A stretch of 64,000 bases of DNA. Source: Saccharolobus shibatae B12 (GTDB taxonomy: Archaea > Thermoproteota > Thermoprotei_A > Sulfolobales > Sulfolobaceae). The DNA lies in assembly GCF_019175345.1 (NCBI RefSeq), contig NZ_CP077717.1, forward strand, positions 2,389,644-2,453,643, read 5' to 3'. A program made the translations under genes and the position numbers. Below, one piece after another: positions 1 through 8,866 of the stretch; position 1 is the stretch's first letter, and every line of letters starts with the position of its first letter. A model generated the notes under the pieces. That model had not been told where the DNA came from. It saw nothing but the letters and a program-made list of their open reading frames with translations, and ran no database searches.

Positions 1-349
1 AGCAAAGGAGGCTGGAGTTAACATAATATCAATTTCTCAACCAGCTAGTGAGACCACAATACAACTCGTTGTTGATTCACTCTCTGTAGATAGACTGTTA
101 TCGAAATTAGAAGAATTAAAGGGAACTTTGGTAAAGGATATCGAGGTAAATGATGTTAATATCGTAGGTATAGTAGGATGTGGAATAAAGAAGAAGGAGA
201 TCTCTACTAAGGTTCTTTCAATAGCCTCAAGTTATGATCCGTTAGCTATCTCTAGGGGAATATCTAACGTAAGCATGACCTTTATAGTTAATAAGGAAGA
301 AGGAGAAAAATTAGCAAAAGAGTTGCATAAGGTGATCGTAAGTGGCTGA
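1..349 (+). CDS. aspartate kinase, C-terminal part
   Basis: Open from the left edge of the window in the frame beginning at base 2, so only the last 115 codons are seen. The visible part is a tandem ACT-type regulatory domain (segments [11 protein letters not shown] and [11 protein letters not shown]) followed by the second ACT strand pattern ending [19 protein letters not shown]. This is typical of the allosteric C-terminus of aspartokinase, which phosphorylates aspartate at the head of the lysine/threonine/methionine pathway. The stop overlaps the GTG start of asd by 8 bases, so the two consecutive pathway enzymes are translationally coupled. The catalytic domain lies outside the window, so the identity rests on the ACT domain and the neighbour. 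Confidence 0.85.
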   Translation, partial: AKEAGVNIISISQPASETTIQLVVDSLSVDRLLSKLEELKGTLVKDIEVNDVNIVGIVGCGIKKKEISTKVLSIASSYDPLAISRGISNVSMTFIVNKEEGEKLAKELHKVIVSG

Positions 350-1394
350 TAAGATAAAAGTTTCGTTACTAGGCTCTACCGGAATGGTAGGGCAAAAAAT
401 GGTAAGGATGCTTTCAAAACATCCCTATATAGAATTAGTGAAAGTTAGTGCATCACCCCAAAAGATTGGTAAAAAATACAAAGAATCTGTAAAATGGATT
501 GAACCCGGAGATATTCCGGAAAACGTAGCTGAATTACCAATAGTCTCCACTGAGTACGAAGATCATAAAGATGTTGATGTTGTTCTTTCAGCATTACCTA
601 ATGAACTAGCAGAGGATGTTGAATTAAAGTTAGTAAAACAAGGAAAAATAGTAGTATCTAATGCATCACCGTTTAGAATGGATCCAAATGTGCCATTGAT
701 CAATCCAGAAGTAAATTGGGAGCATTTAGAGCTACTAAAATATCAAAAAAGTAGTAAAAACTGGAATGGACTATTAGTCAAAAATCCTAACTGTACTGCG
801 GCAATACTTTCTATGCCACTTAAACCCTTAGAAAGATTAATCAAAATTAACGCTATGTATATAGTAACTTTACAAGCAGTAAGCGGAGCTGGCTATAGCG
901 GTTTACCATTTATGGCAATAGATGGCAATGTTGTACCTTGGATTAAAGGGGAAGAGGAGAAAATTCCCAAGGAAATAAATAAAATGTTAGGAAAGTTCGA
1001 AGCTGGAAAACTACAATCTTCTAGCTTAGAAATTCATCCAACCACTACCAGAGTCCCTGTAAAAGTTGGACATATGGGTGTAATTAATATTGTAACTAAC
1101 GATAATGTGGATGAAAAAGAAGTTCAAAAAGCGTTAGATGGTTTCGCGTCATTACCTCAACATAAGAACTTGCCTACCGCACCTAAGAAACCAATTATTT
1201 TATTTAAAGATGAGGATAGACCTCAACCAGCTAGAGACTTACAATATTACGACGGAATGGCAGTGACAGTAGGCAGAGTAAAGTTCGAAGGAAATGTGTT
1301 ACGATTAGTTGTTCTTGGAGATAATCTAGTGAGAGGCGCTGCTGGAATAACGATTTTAACATTAGAAGTTATGAAAGAATTAGGTTACTTCTAA
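342..1394 (+). CDS. asd: aspartate-semialdehyde dehydrogenase
   Basis: Reduces aspartyl-4-phosphate to aspartate semialdehyde with NADPH, the second step of the aspartate family pathway, in the cytosol. The 350-residue protein has the N-terminal nucleotide loop GSTGMVGQ (residues 11-18), the catalytic cysteine in NPNCTAA (C151), and the substrate-binding arginine and catalytic histidine in [11 protein letters not shown] (R237, H244). Length matches the archaeal/fungal type of this family. GTG start at 342 inside the end of the aspartokinase gene. The stop codon overlaps the start of the PHP gene by one base, so all three probably form one operon. Confidence 0.95.
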   Translation: MADKIKVSLLGSTGMVGQKMVRMLSKHPYIELVKVSASPQKIGKKYKESVKWIEPGDIPENVAELPIVSTEYEDHKDVDVVLSALPNELAEDVELKLVKQGKIVVSNASPFRMDPNVPLINPEVNWEHLELLKYQKSSKNWNGLLVKNPNCTAAILSMPLKPLERLIKINAMYIVTLQAVSGAGYSGLPFMAIDGNVVPWIKGEEEKIPKEINKMLGKFEAGKLQSSSLEIHPTTTRVPVKVGHMGVINIVTNDNVDEKEVQKALDGFASLPQHKNLPTAPKKPIILFKDEDRPQPARDLQYYDGMAVTVGRVKFEGNVLRLVVLGDNLVRGAAGITILTLEVMKELGYF

Positions 1395-2053
1395 TGTTTT
1401 TTGATCTCCATGTACATTCGAGATATAGCGATGGAAAATATTTCCCTAAGGATATAATTGCCTATGCTAGAGCTAGAAATATATACGTGGCGATTACAGA
1501 TCACGATACTTCTTTAGGTTTAAACAGCGTAAAGGAAGAAAAAGTGATCCCTGGACAAGAAGTCACTACTGAATATGGTCACGTTGTAATACTGTGCAAT
1601 TTCCCACCATCTCCACCTAATAGAATAGCTGAATTAGTAGACTACGCTAAGGAGAACTCTTGCTTAATATTTCCCTCACATCCTTTCGATATTTTTAGAA
1701 AAGGAATAGGTAATAAGGTATTTGAATATAAATTTGATTTAATTGAAATTTATAACTCTAAGGCTCCTAAAATGGCTAATAATAAGGCTAAAGAAGCATC
1801 CATAAAGCTGAATTTAGCTGGAGTTTCAAATAGTGACGCTCACGTAATTCAAGCAATAGGTTCCGCATATAATGATTTATATGAGGTAATGGAGTTTAAT
1901 TTAGACGATATCCTAGATAACTTAAGGAGAGGGAAAATAAGAAATATAATCAATGGATTATCATTTAGAGCTAAATTTTCCATTTTACAATGGTATATTG
2001 AGAGGAAAATAAGAAATGCACAAAATTCCAGCAGAGCTATGCATCAAGTGTAA
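1394..2053 (+). CDS. PHP-domain metal-dependent phosphoesterase
   Basis: A 219-residue stand-alone PHP domain protein. The metal-binding motifs are visible in order: [11 protein letters not shown] at the N-terminus, ITDHDT near residue 35, FPSHPFD near 97 and SNSDAH near 146. These His/Asp clusters bind two or three metals in PHP phosphoesterases, which hydrolyse phosphoester bonds in nucleotides or nucleic acids; the substrate cannot be told from sequence. Starts with ATG overlapping the asd stop and overlaps the next gene by 38 bases, so it sits in a tight operon with a DNA-repair gene (nreA). That may hint at nucleic acid metabolism, but this is inference. Confidence 0.8.
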   Translation: MFFDLHVHSRYSDGKYFPKDIIAYARARNIYVAITDHDTSLGLNSVKEEKVIPGQEVTTEYGHVVILCNFPPSPPNRIAELVDYAKENSCLIFPSHPFDIFRKGIGNKVFEYKFDLIEIYNSKAPKMANNKAKEASIKLNLAGVSNSDAHVIQAIGSAYNDLYEVMEFNLDDILDNLRRGKIRNIINGLSFRAKFSILQWYIERKIRNAQNSSRAMHQV

Positions 2054-3242
2054 GGGACATAAGAATCTCTGTGGGTTACCATATTGTCCAATAATGGAGA
2101 GATTTAGAGGTATGGTTAGTAGTCTTCAGAAAATTAAAATAGATACCTCATTTAAACTGGTTGAAGGTTCTACTCCTCCTAGTGGAATAGTTGGAGAGAA
2201 AGGATATCCTAAAGTTTCACTAATCGTAAATATTCCACCCTCAGTATATGGGGAAGATGCTAGAAAATATGAGAACGTTAAGGAATGGTGGGGAAAGGTA
2301 AATCTAGGGGATATAATAAAGTTGAGATCCTCATTAATCTCGAGTATAACTACAGTTAAGGTCGAGAAAGCTACTGAATATTACAATACAGAAATACCAT
2401 TGGCAATAATTTCAGATAATCCAGTAGTATCTGAGGCAAAATTAAAAACATTAGAGGCGAAATTAAAATTTGACGGAATAATTTTACCGAGAGGACCTGG
2501 AGGAATCGCAGAGGAAATAAAGGTTGTTGATAATCCTAAAATCCCAACTAAATTGGATAAGCTAATCTTTGATGATGTAAAATCTGCAGAAGCGATCTTA
2601 GAACTGTATAGGTATAATGTAGATTATTATAAGATAATGCAGGCATTATCGTTTGGGCTTCTAGGCAAGAAAAAAAACAGAAGATTCGTACCAACTAGAT
2701 GGGCAATAACTGCAGTTGACAGCACAGTTGGTAAATTTCTATATAGCAAAATAATAAACTATAACGAGATAAATGAGATAGAAGTTTACCACGGCTCATA
2801 TTTAGGCAACTACTTCTATGTTGTACTTTATCCATCAAAGTTTAGTTCAATATGGATAGAAATATGGCATCCACTAAGTTTATGGTCTCAAGATCTCACA
2901 ATTTCGGAACTAAAGGAGAATTTCTGGGGAGAGTATGAATATTTAGATGGAGGATACATGGCTGCAAGACTAGCGGTGCTAGAACATTTAGAGGAAGCAA
3001 AGAGACAAGCGGGAGTTATAATCATTAGGGAAATAACAGAAGAATACTTTGCACCAGTTGGAAATTGGCACATTAGAGAAACTGTGAGGAATGCTATGAA
3101 AAATAGGATAGGAAAATATGACAGTCTAGATCAAGCCATATCCGAAGTAAATAAAAAATTAAAGGCTAAAATAAACTTATTTGAGTTACGTACGATAAAG
3201 GGTCTAATCAAGCAAAAATCTATTTACGATTTCTTTAAATAA
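2016..3242 (+). CDS. nreA: NreA-family DNA repair protein with C-terminal PIP box
   Basis: Archaeal Nre family (DUF650) protein of 408 residues, linked in haloarchaea to repair of DNA damage. N-terminal cysteine cluster at C9, C12, C19 and C24 ([16 protein letters not shown]) looks like a metal site. The last nine residues, QKSIYDFFK, fit the PCNA-interacting motif Q-x-x-I-x-x-F-F (Q400, I403, F406, F407), as reported for Nre proteins, which suggests recruitment to the sliding clamp. ATG start inside the PHP gene. The 3' end overlaps the convergent argF gene by 8 bases, marking the end of the asd-PHP-nreA transcription unit. Confidence 0.85.
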   Translation: MHKIPAELCIKCKGHKNLCGLPYCPIMERFRGMVSSLQKIKIDTSFKLVEGSTPPSGIVGEKGYPKVSLIVNIPPSVYGEDARKYENVKEWWGKVNLGDIIKLRSSLISSITTVKVEKATEYYNTEIPLAIISDNPVVSEAKLKTLEAKLKFDGIILPRGPGGIAEEIKVVDNPKIPTKLDKLIFDDVKSAEAILELYRYNVDYYKIMQALSFGLLGKKKNRRFVPTRWAITAVDSTVGKFLYSKIINYNEINEIEVYHGSYLGNYFYVVLYPSKFSSIWIEIWHPLSLWSQDLTISELKENFWGEYEYLDGGYMAARLAVLEHLEEAKRQAGVIIIREITEEYFAPVGNWHIRETVRNAMKNRIGKYDSLDQAISEVNKKLKAKINLFELRTIKGLIKQKSIYDFFK

Positions 3243-4158
3243 ATAATGAAAACACTGCCATTGCTGTATATAATCTATTCTCAGCCTGATCCCAGACGGC
3301 ACTCTTAGGTCCGTCTATTACCTCAGGCTCTACTTCCTCTCCCCTATTAGCTGGCAAACAATGCATAAATATAGCATCCTTAACCGCATAATTCATTAAG
3401 TCTGAAGTAACCCTATAGTTCTGCAATAGTTTCTTCTTCTGTTCAGCAATATTCTCTTGTCCCATACTAACCCAAACATCAGTATAGACTACATGCACAC
3501 CCCTAACAGCATCATAGGGATCCTCATGAATCTCTATAACGCTACCCGTATCATCTGCAATCTCACTTATTATCTTATACAAATCTTCTCTAGGCTTAAG
3601 TTCTTTAGGAGTCGCGATGTGCAACTCTAATCCTAATTTAGCCACAATTGCCATTAGGCTTAGCAATACATTATCAGTCCCGTCACCAACAAATGCTATC
3701 TTAATTAGATTATTACCAAACCTTTCCCTAATGGTCATTAAGTCCGCTAATGCTTGCAGGGGATGAGAAAGATCGCTTAATAAATTAAATACCGGAACTC
3801 CAGATGATTCCTTTAGTTTAACTAGGGTTAAGTGATTTAGTACTCTGGCCCCTATCCCATTAACAACTCTGCCTAAAACCCTTCCAGTGTCTTCGATTGG
3901 TTCGCCTCTAGACCATTGCAAATCTTGCTTATTAAGAACAATTGGAATTCCGCCTAACATTGATACTGCTAATTCAGTACTAACCCTAGTCCTAGTACTT
4001 GGCTTCTCGAAAAGTAATGCGACTCTCTTACCACTTAACGGACTTGGAACGTTATTATGATAAACGTAATTTTTCATTATAAATGAGACATCTAACATTT
4101 TCTCTATTTCATGTGTTTCAAAATCAAGCAGACACAACAAGCTTCTTCCTCTAAACAT
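3235..4158 (-). CDS. argF: ornithine carbamoyltransferase
   Basis: Condenses carbamoyl phosphate with ornithine to citrulline in arginine biosynthesis. The 307-residue protein carries the carbamoyl-phosphate motif STRTR (residues 54-58), the HPLQALADL helix, the ornithine-loop motif SMGQE and the catalytic HCLPA motif near residue 265. HCLPA together with SMG distinguishes ornithine from aspartate carbamoyltransferases. Transcribed alone on the minus strand, divergent from the downstream-numbered regulator at 4190 with a short AT-rich promoter gap of about 30 bases, so transcripts in both directions are probably nearly leaderless. Confidence 0.95.
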   Translation of the reverse strand: MFRGRSLLCLLDFETHEIEKMLDVSFIMKNYVYHNNVPSPLSGKRVALLFEKPSTRTRVSTELAVSMLGGIPIVLNKQDLQWSRGEPIEDTGRVLGRVVNGIGARVLNHLTLVKLKESSGVPVFNLLSDLSHPLQALADLMTIRERFGNNLIKIAFVGDGTDNVLLSLMAIVAKLGLELHIATPKELKPREDLYKIISEIADDTGSVIEIHEDPYDAVRGVHVVYTDVWVSMGQENIAEQKKKLLQNYRVTSDLMNYAVKDAIFMHCLPANRGEEVEPEVIDGPKSAVWDQAENRLYTAMAVFSLFI

Positions 4159-4189
4159 AATTTTAATCTATCTTATCATATATTTAAAT

Positions 4190-4810
4190 ATGGATATCCA
4201 GATTGTACTTACCAAAGCTGTGGAAACCAGACAAGGCAATAAGCCTAAATTTGATGAAGGACATGTTATAATGAGCCTATTTTACATAAGCCAATTACAG
4301 CCAGTAGGAAGGATATTATTGATGAAAAAAACGGGATTATCAGAAGCATCTATAAAAACATTACTAAAAAGATTAAGAGAAATGAAACTAATTCAGACAG
4401 ATCCAGTAGGAGGAAATACTCTCACAGAAGAAGGGAATAAAATAGTCTCATGTATTAAAAACACATCCAATATAAAAGATGTTACTTTGAAATCATTAGG
4501 TTGGGACTCATCAATGCTTATCATAAGGGGAGGTGCGGAATTATTAAAAGAGATTCCAGTTTTGCATCTAAGAGATGAAATAATAAGATTAGGTGCGGAA
4601 AAAGTATTAGTGTGCGTTCATACGGAAGAAGGAAAAATAGAGATTCCACCTAAGACAGAGGAGATGTCACTCAAAGGGTTATTGGAAGAAATTAAGGAAA
4701 ATTGTGAGAATTGTGGTCCTAACGATCTTATTATATTTCTAGTTCCTAATGAAGAACATCTAGGATATCTGACCTTAGCCTTCATACTTAAGGTGTTAAA
4801 GAAATGTTGA
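4190..4810 (+). CDS. winged-helix protein of the DUF4443 type
   Basis: A 206-residue protein with an N-terminal winged helix-turn-helix (about residues 25-90; VGRILLMKKTGLSEASIKTLLKRLREMKLI is the helix-turn-helix, followed by a wing around VGGNTLTEEG). The C-terminal half (from about residue 105) is an alpha/beta domain seen in archaeal proteins of unknown function annotated DUF4443. It overlaps the NAD-kinase-like gene by 7 bases, so it may be a ligand-responsive regulator made together with that enzyme; this is inference. Starts at ATG immediately opposite argF. Confidence 0.65.
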   Translation: MDIQIVLTKAVETRQGNKPKFDEGHVIMSLFYISQLQPVGRILLMKKTGLSEASIKTLLKRLREMKLIQTDPVGGNTLTEEGNKIVSCIKNTSNIKDVTLKSLGWDSSMLIIRGGAELLKEIPVLHLRDEIIRLGAEKVLVCVHTEEGKIEIPPKTEEMSLKGLLEEIKENCENCGPNDLIIFLVPNEEHLGYLTLAFILKVLKKC

Positions 4811-5874
4811 AAAAAATTGGATTTCTTGTGAATCCATATGCTGGTGCAGGTGGAAGAATAGGAAGGAAAGGTAGTGATGAATTATGTCTCGAGAACCCTG
4901 AAATACCAAGTAGAGTTGCCAGATTTTTGGTCAAAGCCCCAGAAGATGCTATCTATGTAACACCAAAGTTAAAAATGGGAGAAATATATTTTATTAAAAC
5001 AAAATTGAAATATGATACAATACCTATAGGTGAAAAGGAAAAAACTACCAGATATGATACAATTGATTCTGTAAAAGAGTTTGTAAGAAGAGGGGTAGAT
5101 ATTATTGTGTTTGTTGGTGGGGATGGAACAGCAAGGGATGTATTTGAGGGACTTCAAGGAGCGCAAATACCAATTTTAGGAGTTCCCGCTGGCGTAAAAA
5201 TGCATAGCGGAGTTTTCGCTAATACGCCCGAGGCCGCAGCGATATTGTTAACAAAATTTTTACATGATGAAGCAAAAATCGTGAGGGAAGAAATTCTAGA
5301 TGTTGATGAGGAGGCGTATAGAAAAGGAACGTATTCTGTCAAATTGTATTATATAGCCCTAGCCATAAGCAGTAATAGTTTATTAACCCCAAGTAAAGAG
5401 GAGACACAATATAGCGAGGATGAACTAGAGGAAATCGCAGATTATATAATAGATAACATGGATGATAATATAACCTATATTATGGGTCCTGGGAGTACTG
5501 TAAAATATATAGAAAGGAAACTAAAGATCAACACTCCATTTTTAGGCATTGATATAATTAGAGGAAAGAAATTAATAAAAGAAAATGTCAGCTATTTTGA
5601 TTTAATCAATTTAACCGGGGAGTTAAAAATATTGCTTACCCCAATAGGCAAACAAGGGTTTCTAATCGGAAGAGGGAATCAAGAATTAGGGCCAATGTTC
5701 TTAAGAAAGGTAAAAAAGGATGATCTTATAGTAGTGTCTACTCTTTCTAAGCTTTACACCATTAACTGTTTTAGAATCGATACGGGAGATGAGAATTTAG
5801 ATAAACTCTTTTCTGGTGTCTACAACGTCATAGTAGGTTACAACAAATTCTACGCTATTAAAACTTGCCAATGA
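4804..5874 (+). CDS. ATP-NAD kinase-family protein
   Basis: A 356-residue protein of the archaeal ATP-NAD/AcoX kinase family. It has the N-terminal strand and loop FLVNPYAGAGGRIGRKGSD and the signature nucleotide loop GGDGTARD (residues 105-112), the motif used by NAD kinases and diacylglycerol kinases to bind phosphates. It is longer than a classical NAD kinase because of an inserted segment around residues 45-90. The true substrate is not proven by sequence; family members of this length are often annotated only as ATP-NAD kinase-like. Coupled to the upstream winged-helix gene by a 7-base overlap. Confidence 0.75.
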   Translation: MLKKIGFLVNPYAGAGGRIGRKGSDELCLENPEIPSRVARFLVKAPEDAIYVTPKLKMGEIYFIKTKLKYDTIPIGEKEKTTRYDTIDSVKEFVRRGVDIIVFVGGDGTARDVFEGLQGAQIPILGVPAGVKMHSGVFANTPEAAAILLTKFLHDEAKIVREEILDVDEEAYRKGTYSVKLYYIALAISSNSLLTPSKEETQYSEDELEEIADYIIDNMDDNITYIMGPGSTVKYIERKLKINTPFLGIDIIRGKKLIKENVSYFDLINLTGELKILLTPIGKQGFLIGRGNQELGPMFLRKVKKDDLIVVSTLSKLYTINCFRIDTGDENLDKLFSGVYNVIVGYNKFYAIKTCQ

Positions 5875-5903
5875 GTAGTACTGAAATGAAAAATTAACTG
5901 AAT

Positions 5904-5919
5904 AATCCCAATCGGGATT
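5904..5919 (+). terminator. short hairpin after the NAD-kinase-like gene
   Basis: Six-base arms AATCCC and GGGATT around a four-base loop, followed by T-rich sequence, 30 bases past the stop codon. It could assist transcript ending or be chance; archaeal terminators are mainly T-runs. Confidence 0.25.
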
Positions 5920-5958
5920 TTAGCTTGTATTTTAAGTTATAATGCCTAATATAATAAG

Positions 5959-6699
5959 ATGAGTGAGGACTATCAAAGAGATGATATAGAGGCTATAGCT
6001 CAACAGATAAGTGAGGAGGAGAAACCAGGTAAGGAGTCGCCTAGATCCAAATTGGTTGAGGCAATACTACTCCTCCTCTACGCTAGACCATTAAGAACAG
6101 CTGAAATTGCGACTAATTTAGGTTACGAAACTAAATACATAAGTAGTTATCTCAGTTATTGGAAGAAGAAAGGTTTAGTTTATCAAGAAGGAGGAAGATG
6201 GCACTTAAGTAGGAGAGGAGAAAACATAGCTAGAGATATTATTGAATCACAAAACAATTCTAAATTCAAAGAGTACTTATTACTTGCTAAGCAAGTACTA
6301 GAGGGTGAAAAAGTTTACCAAACAAAAAACAACAAAGTTGAGAAAAGAGATGACAAAAAAGCACAAGAAGTTTTGTGGTTTATTGATGGAAAAACCAGTA
6401 ATGAAAACAAAAAACAACAAAAGACTAATCCAACGGATTGTATAAAGGAGATTTTGGATAAACTTGATGATGATGAAAAAGAAATACTAAGTTATTTATT
6501 GAACAAGTATAAGGAGTGGGGGACAACTTACATCTACCTTGACCAGCTTCAAGAAGAAATGAAAGCTGATACTAGTTGGTTATTTAGAGTACTCAAGAAC
6601 TTACAAATTAAAAGGCTTCTTTACGTATATCAAGATCCTAAAATGGGAGTCAGAATAGGCCTTTCAAAAACTCTAAAAGAGAAACTGTCTTCTTGTTAG
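5959..6699 (+). CDS. whiP: WhiP-like winged-helix replication initiator
   Basis: A 246-residue protein with two predicted winged-helix domains (about residues 30-92 and 165-243) joined by a charged, Lys/Asn/Gln-rich linker (about 115-160). I recognise the layout of WhiP, the Sulfolobus initiator distantly related to Cdt1 that defines the third chromosomal origin, oriC3. The context agrees: in Sulfolobus oriC3 lies beside whiP and not far from thermosome alpha, which is 2 kb away here. ATG start about 15 bases after an AT-rich promoter-like stretch. The alternative is an unrelated double winged-helix regulator. A comparison with characterised WhiP would settle it. Confidence 0.7.
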   Translation: MSEDYQRDDIEAIAQQISEEEKPGKESPRSKLVEAILLLLYARPLRTAEIATNLGYETKYISSYLSYWKKKGLVYQEGGRWHLSRRGENIARDIIESQNNSKFKEYLLLAKQVLEGEKVYQTKNNKVEKRDDKKAQEVLWFIDGKTSNENKKQQKTNPTDCIKEILDKLDDDEKEILSYLLNKYKEWGTTYIYLDQLQEEMKADTSWLFRVLKNLQIKRLLYVYQDPKMGVRIGLSKTLKEKLSSC

Positions 6700-6886
6700 C
6701 TTTCCCTTCTCCTTTTGGCATTATTTACTACTACTATATCTGGTTTAAATTATAAGTACATTGACAGAAAGATCAAGATTATACAAACCGTTCATTTTAA
6801 TTCTCTTATAATAGGAGCAGATCAGTAGTAGTAGTAATCTATTTAATCTTTGTACTAGAAGTTATAGCAAGTAGGAGGGAGAATTT
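6700..6886. other. probable replication origin oriC3 (intergenic)
   Basis: The 187-bp gap between the whiP-like gene and the next gene. It is AT-rich, contains TATA-like stretches (TTTAAATTATAAG) and a perfect 12-bp inverted repeat: TTACTACTACTA at 6725-6736 and its complement at 6826-6837, spaced 89 bp. In Sulfolobus oriC3 lies beside whiP on this side. I did not recognise a clear ORB element with a G-string, so the origin call rests mainly on context. The promoter of the following gene must also be here. Confidence 0.5.
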
Positions 6887-7213
6887 ATGTCAGCTAATAA
6901 ATCAGTGAAAATGTCTGAAGATGAGATAAATAAGGCGTTGGCAAAGGCCGAAAAAGAGGCAGAAAAAAAGGATCACAAGAAACAATGGATAGAACGCATG
7001 ATAAAAAGCGCTAAAACTTACTACAAGTTATGTCCTTATTACGATAAGAAGAATACTAAGTGTTTTCTCACACTGGGTGATAAATGTCAGCGAGATGGTA
7101 AATATGAGACTTGTCCAATATTTATTACATTCTTAGATAACAAGTATCAAGAAATTGTTAATAAGAAGAAGATGTTACCAATGGATTTTCAAGATTTAGC
7201 GTTAATGACTTAA
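6887..7213 (+). CDS. conserved Cys-motif protein, unknown function
   Basis: A 108-residue protein with a lysine- and glutamate-rich helical N-terminus (residues 8-45) and four cysteines spaced C49-x9-C59-x7-C67-x8-C76, beginning in CPYY and ending in TCP. The pattern suggests a metal or iron-sulfur site. A similar CPYY-starting four-cysteine arrangement occurs in the protein at 11455-11847. It lies just after the probable oriC3 and has a good ribosome-binding sequence, AGGAGGGAG, ahead of the ATG. I do not recognise a function. Confidence 0.6.
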   Translation: MSANKSVKMSEDEINKALAKAEKEAEKKDHKKQWIERMIKSAKTYYKLCPYYDKKNTKCFLTLGDKCQRDGKYETCPIFITFLDNKYQEIVNKKKMLPMDFQDLALMT

Positions 7214-7250
7214 AGTTTTATATAAAATGGCTTTCTAAATTATAAGTAGA

Positions 7251-8078
7251 GTGCCTAGACGTAAGAAAAATGAGGAAGAAAAAGTTGCTAGTGAGAAGAA
7301 TAGTAAAGAGGACATGAAGAAGAAAAGATCTTCCAGTAGCAAAAAATCTGAGAAGTACGTAGATCCGGATAAGGTTTTAGATGAATATTTAGATGAGGTA
7401 GTTAACGCGTTAGGAATTTCCTATTTAAACCTTTCAAGAGAGGATCTGAAGGAGGTGTTAAGAGAGCCCTTTGCCATGGCGGTAGGAGAAGTGAAAACGA
7501 AGCCTAAAGTATCTACGATAATTAATAGGCTTAGAGCTATGGGAGACAGATTAATGGAAATCATATCGTATAAACTTTTGCGTTTGTATGATATAGAGAA
7601 ACTTAGTGAAGATCAATTAGAGTTTATAGTAACTTATGGTAAAGGTGGTTTAATTCCAATAATGGATAAGCTGTATAAAGAATGCTTGAAGAGAAATAAA
7701 AAGGATTTAATAGATTTGTTACGAGTTACCTGGTCGATGTTAGCAAACGTCTTAAGATCTCCTATTAAATGTCCTAGATGTGAATTTGATTCGGTAATGC
7801 CAGATTTGACTTGTAGGATTTGTGGCTATACGTTAAGCATGAAGGAACTAAAAAATATCATACATGTAATTGATATATTACAAGATTTTTTAAGAATGGA
7901 TAAGGATGGATTTAACGAGATCTTAAAATCGGGTTTCTTCTACTATACTTCAGAGGGACCTATTCCACCATCTAGATTTAGACCTAGTCAAGGGCAAATA
8001 TATTTTGAAGTCATTCTCAATAAGGAGGAGAAGAGTAAATTAGAGAGCATCTCGCGCAGTATTTTACCGGGGAGTTAA
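7251..8078 (+). CDS. unknown protein with zinc ribbon
   Basis: A 275-residue protein starting at GTG. The first 35 residues are very basic and acidic low-complexity sequence (PRRKKNEEEK, MKKKRSSSSKK), suggesting nucleic-acid contact. A helical middle follows, then a zinc ribbon with CPRC and CRIC pairs (about residues 174-193). A TATA-like box TTTATATAAA lies about 30 bases upstream. Its last 62 bases overlap the convergent gene at 8017. No family function recognised; location next to whiP makes a chromosome-related role possible but unproven. Confidence 0.6.
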   Translation: MPRRKKNEEEKVASEKNSKEDMKKKRSSSSKKSEKYVDPDKVLDEYLDEVVNALGISYLNLSREDLKEVLREPFAMAVGEVKTKPKVSTIINRLRAMGDRLMEIISYKLLRLYDIEKLSEDQLEFIVTYGKGGLIPIMDKLYKECLKRNKKDLIDLLRVTWSMLANVLRSPIKCPRCEFDSVMPDLTCRICGYTLSMKELKNIIHVIDILQDFLRMDKDGFNEILKSGFFYYTSEGPIPPSRFRPSQGQIYFEVILNKEEKSKLESISRSILPGS

Positions 8079-8754
8079 TCACTCCTCCGCAACCCTCGCA
8101 TCTGTAATCTTTTCTCCCTGTTTCAAGTAATTTTTTGGAATTATGGAAAGCATGGAATAGTTCGTAATTTTCTTTTAACATATCCCTTTCCCATGTTAGA
8201 ATTTCATTAAAAATTTCATCCTTTGTCAATATTGCATTAGATTCGTTATTTATGAAACCTTGTAATTCATATAAGGAGGTGTTATAAAATGGAATTAGAA
8301 ATGAAATATTATTGACTTTGTATTCCAATCCTATCATTTGAATATAAGTATAATCTTGATTTGTTATTGAGTATATTAAGTAGGCCATCAAGAAGTCAGC
8401 TGTAAAAGGTAAGAAGATTTTATTTATTCCGTTTTTTTCCGAAAACTGTTTACTTTTTATGATTAAGTTCCATATATCATCTAGGATAGAGTTTTGTGGT
8501 TCTAAATTAATTTCGTAATACTGTAAATTAAATCTAGTGTAAATTTTGTTTATTATATTTCTTAGAATTTCTTGAATAAAGCTTAGATAAGAGGGATAAG
8601 CAAATAAGATTTTGTCATCATGTACTATTATCTTTCTTGGGTAAAGTTCCCTCTTAATTCTCTTAGTTATCTCGTCTTTGCTGCATATGCTACATAATCT
8701 TCTTCCTCCTACTACGTTTATAGCATCTCTTTTGTTACATCTTTCGCACATCAT
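8017..8754 (-). CDS. degenerate Ctu1/TtuA-like protein with two zinc fingers
   Basis: A 245-residue protein with an N-terminal four-cysteine zinc finger (C3, C6, C21, C24, with GGRRLCSIC) and a C-terminal one (C219, C222, C233, C236). This terminal-finger layout and the spacing resemble the tRNA 2-thiolation enzymes Ctu1/Ncs6/TtuA. The middle has an alternating strand-helix pattern, but the PP-loop ATP motif SGGxDS, expected shortly after residue 40, is absent (KIIVHDDKILFAYPSYLS stands there), and no central catalytic cysteine pair is seen. It may be a non-catalytic paralogue. Convergent with the preceding gene, overlapping 62 bases. Confidence 0.55.
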   Translation of the reverse strand: MMCERCNKRDAINVVGGRRLCSICSKDEITKRIKRELYPRKIIVHDDKILFAYPSYLSFIQEILRNIINKIYTRFNLQYYEINLEPQNSILDDIWNLIIKSKQFSEKNGINKIFLPFTADFLMAYLIYSITNQDYTYIQMIGLEYKVNNISFLIPFYNTSLYELQGFINNESNAILTKDEIFNEILTWERDMLKENYELFHAFHNSKKLLETGRKDYRCEGCGGVINSPVKYCARCSLIYSSPPY

Positions 8755-8820
8755 ATTAGAGAAGAATGGATTTTCTATTAATTTAAAAAATTGCTTTACG
8801 GTTTGCTTGAGAGAAAAATT

Positions 8821-8866
8821 TTTATATAAGCGATACTAATGTTCTCACGGAACGGTGTTGTGAGGT
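8821..8866 (+). promoter_or_regulatory. thermosome alpha promoter and leader
   Basis: TATA box TTTATATAAG at 8821-8830 preceded by purine-rich BRE-like GAGAAAAA, and a GAGGT ribosome-binding element just before the ATG at 8867. The spacing implies transcription from about 8848 and an 18-20 base leader. Confidence 0.65.
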
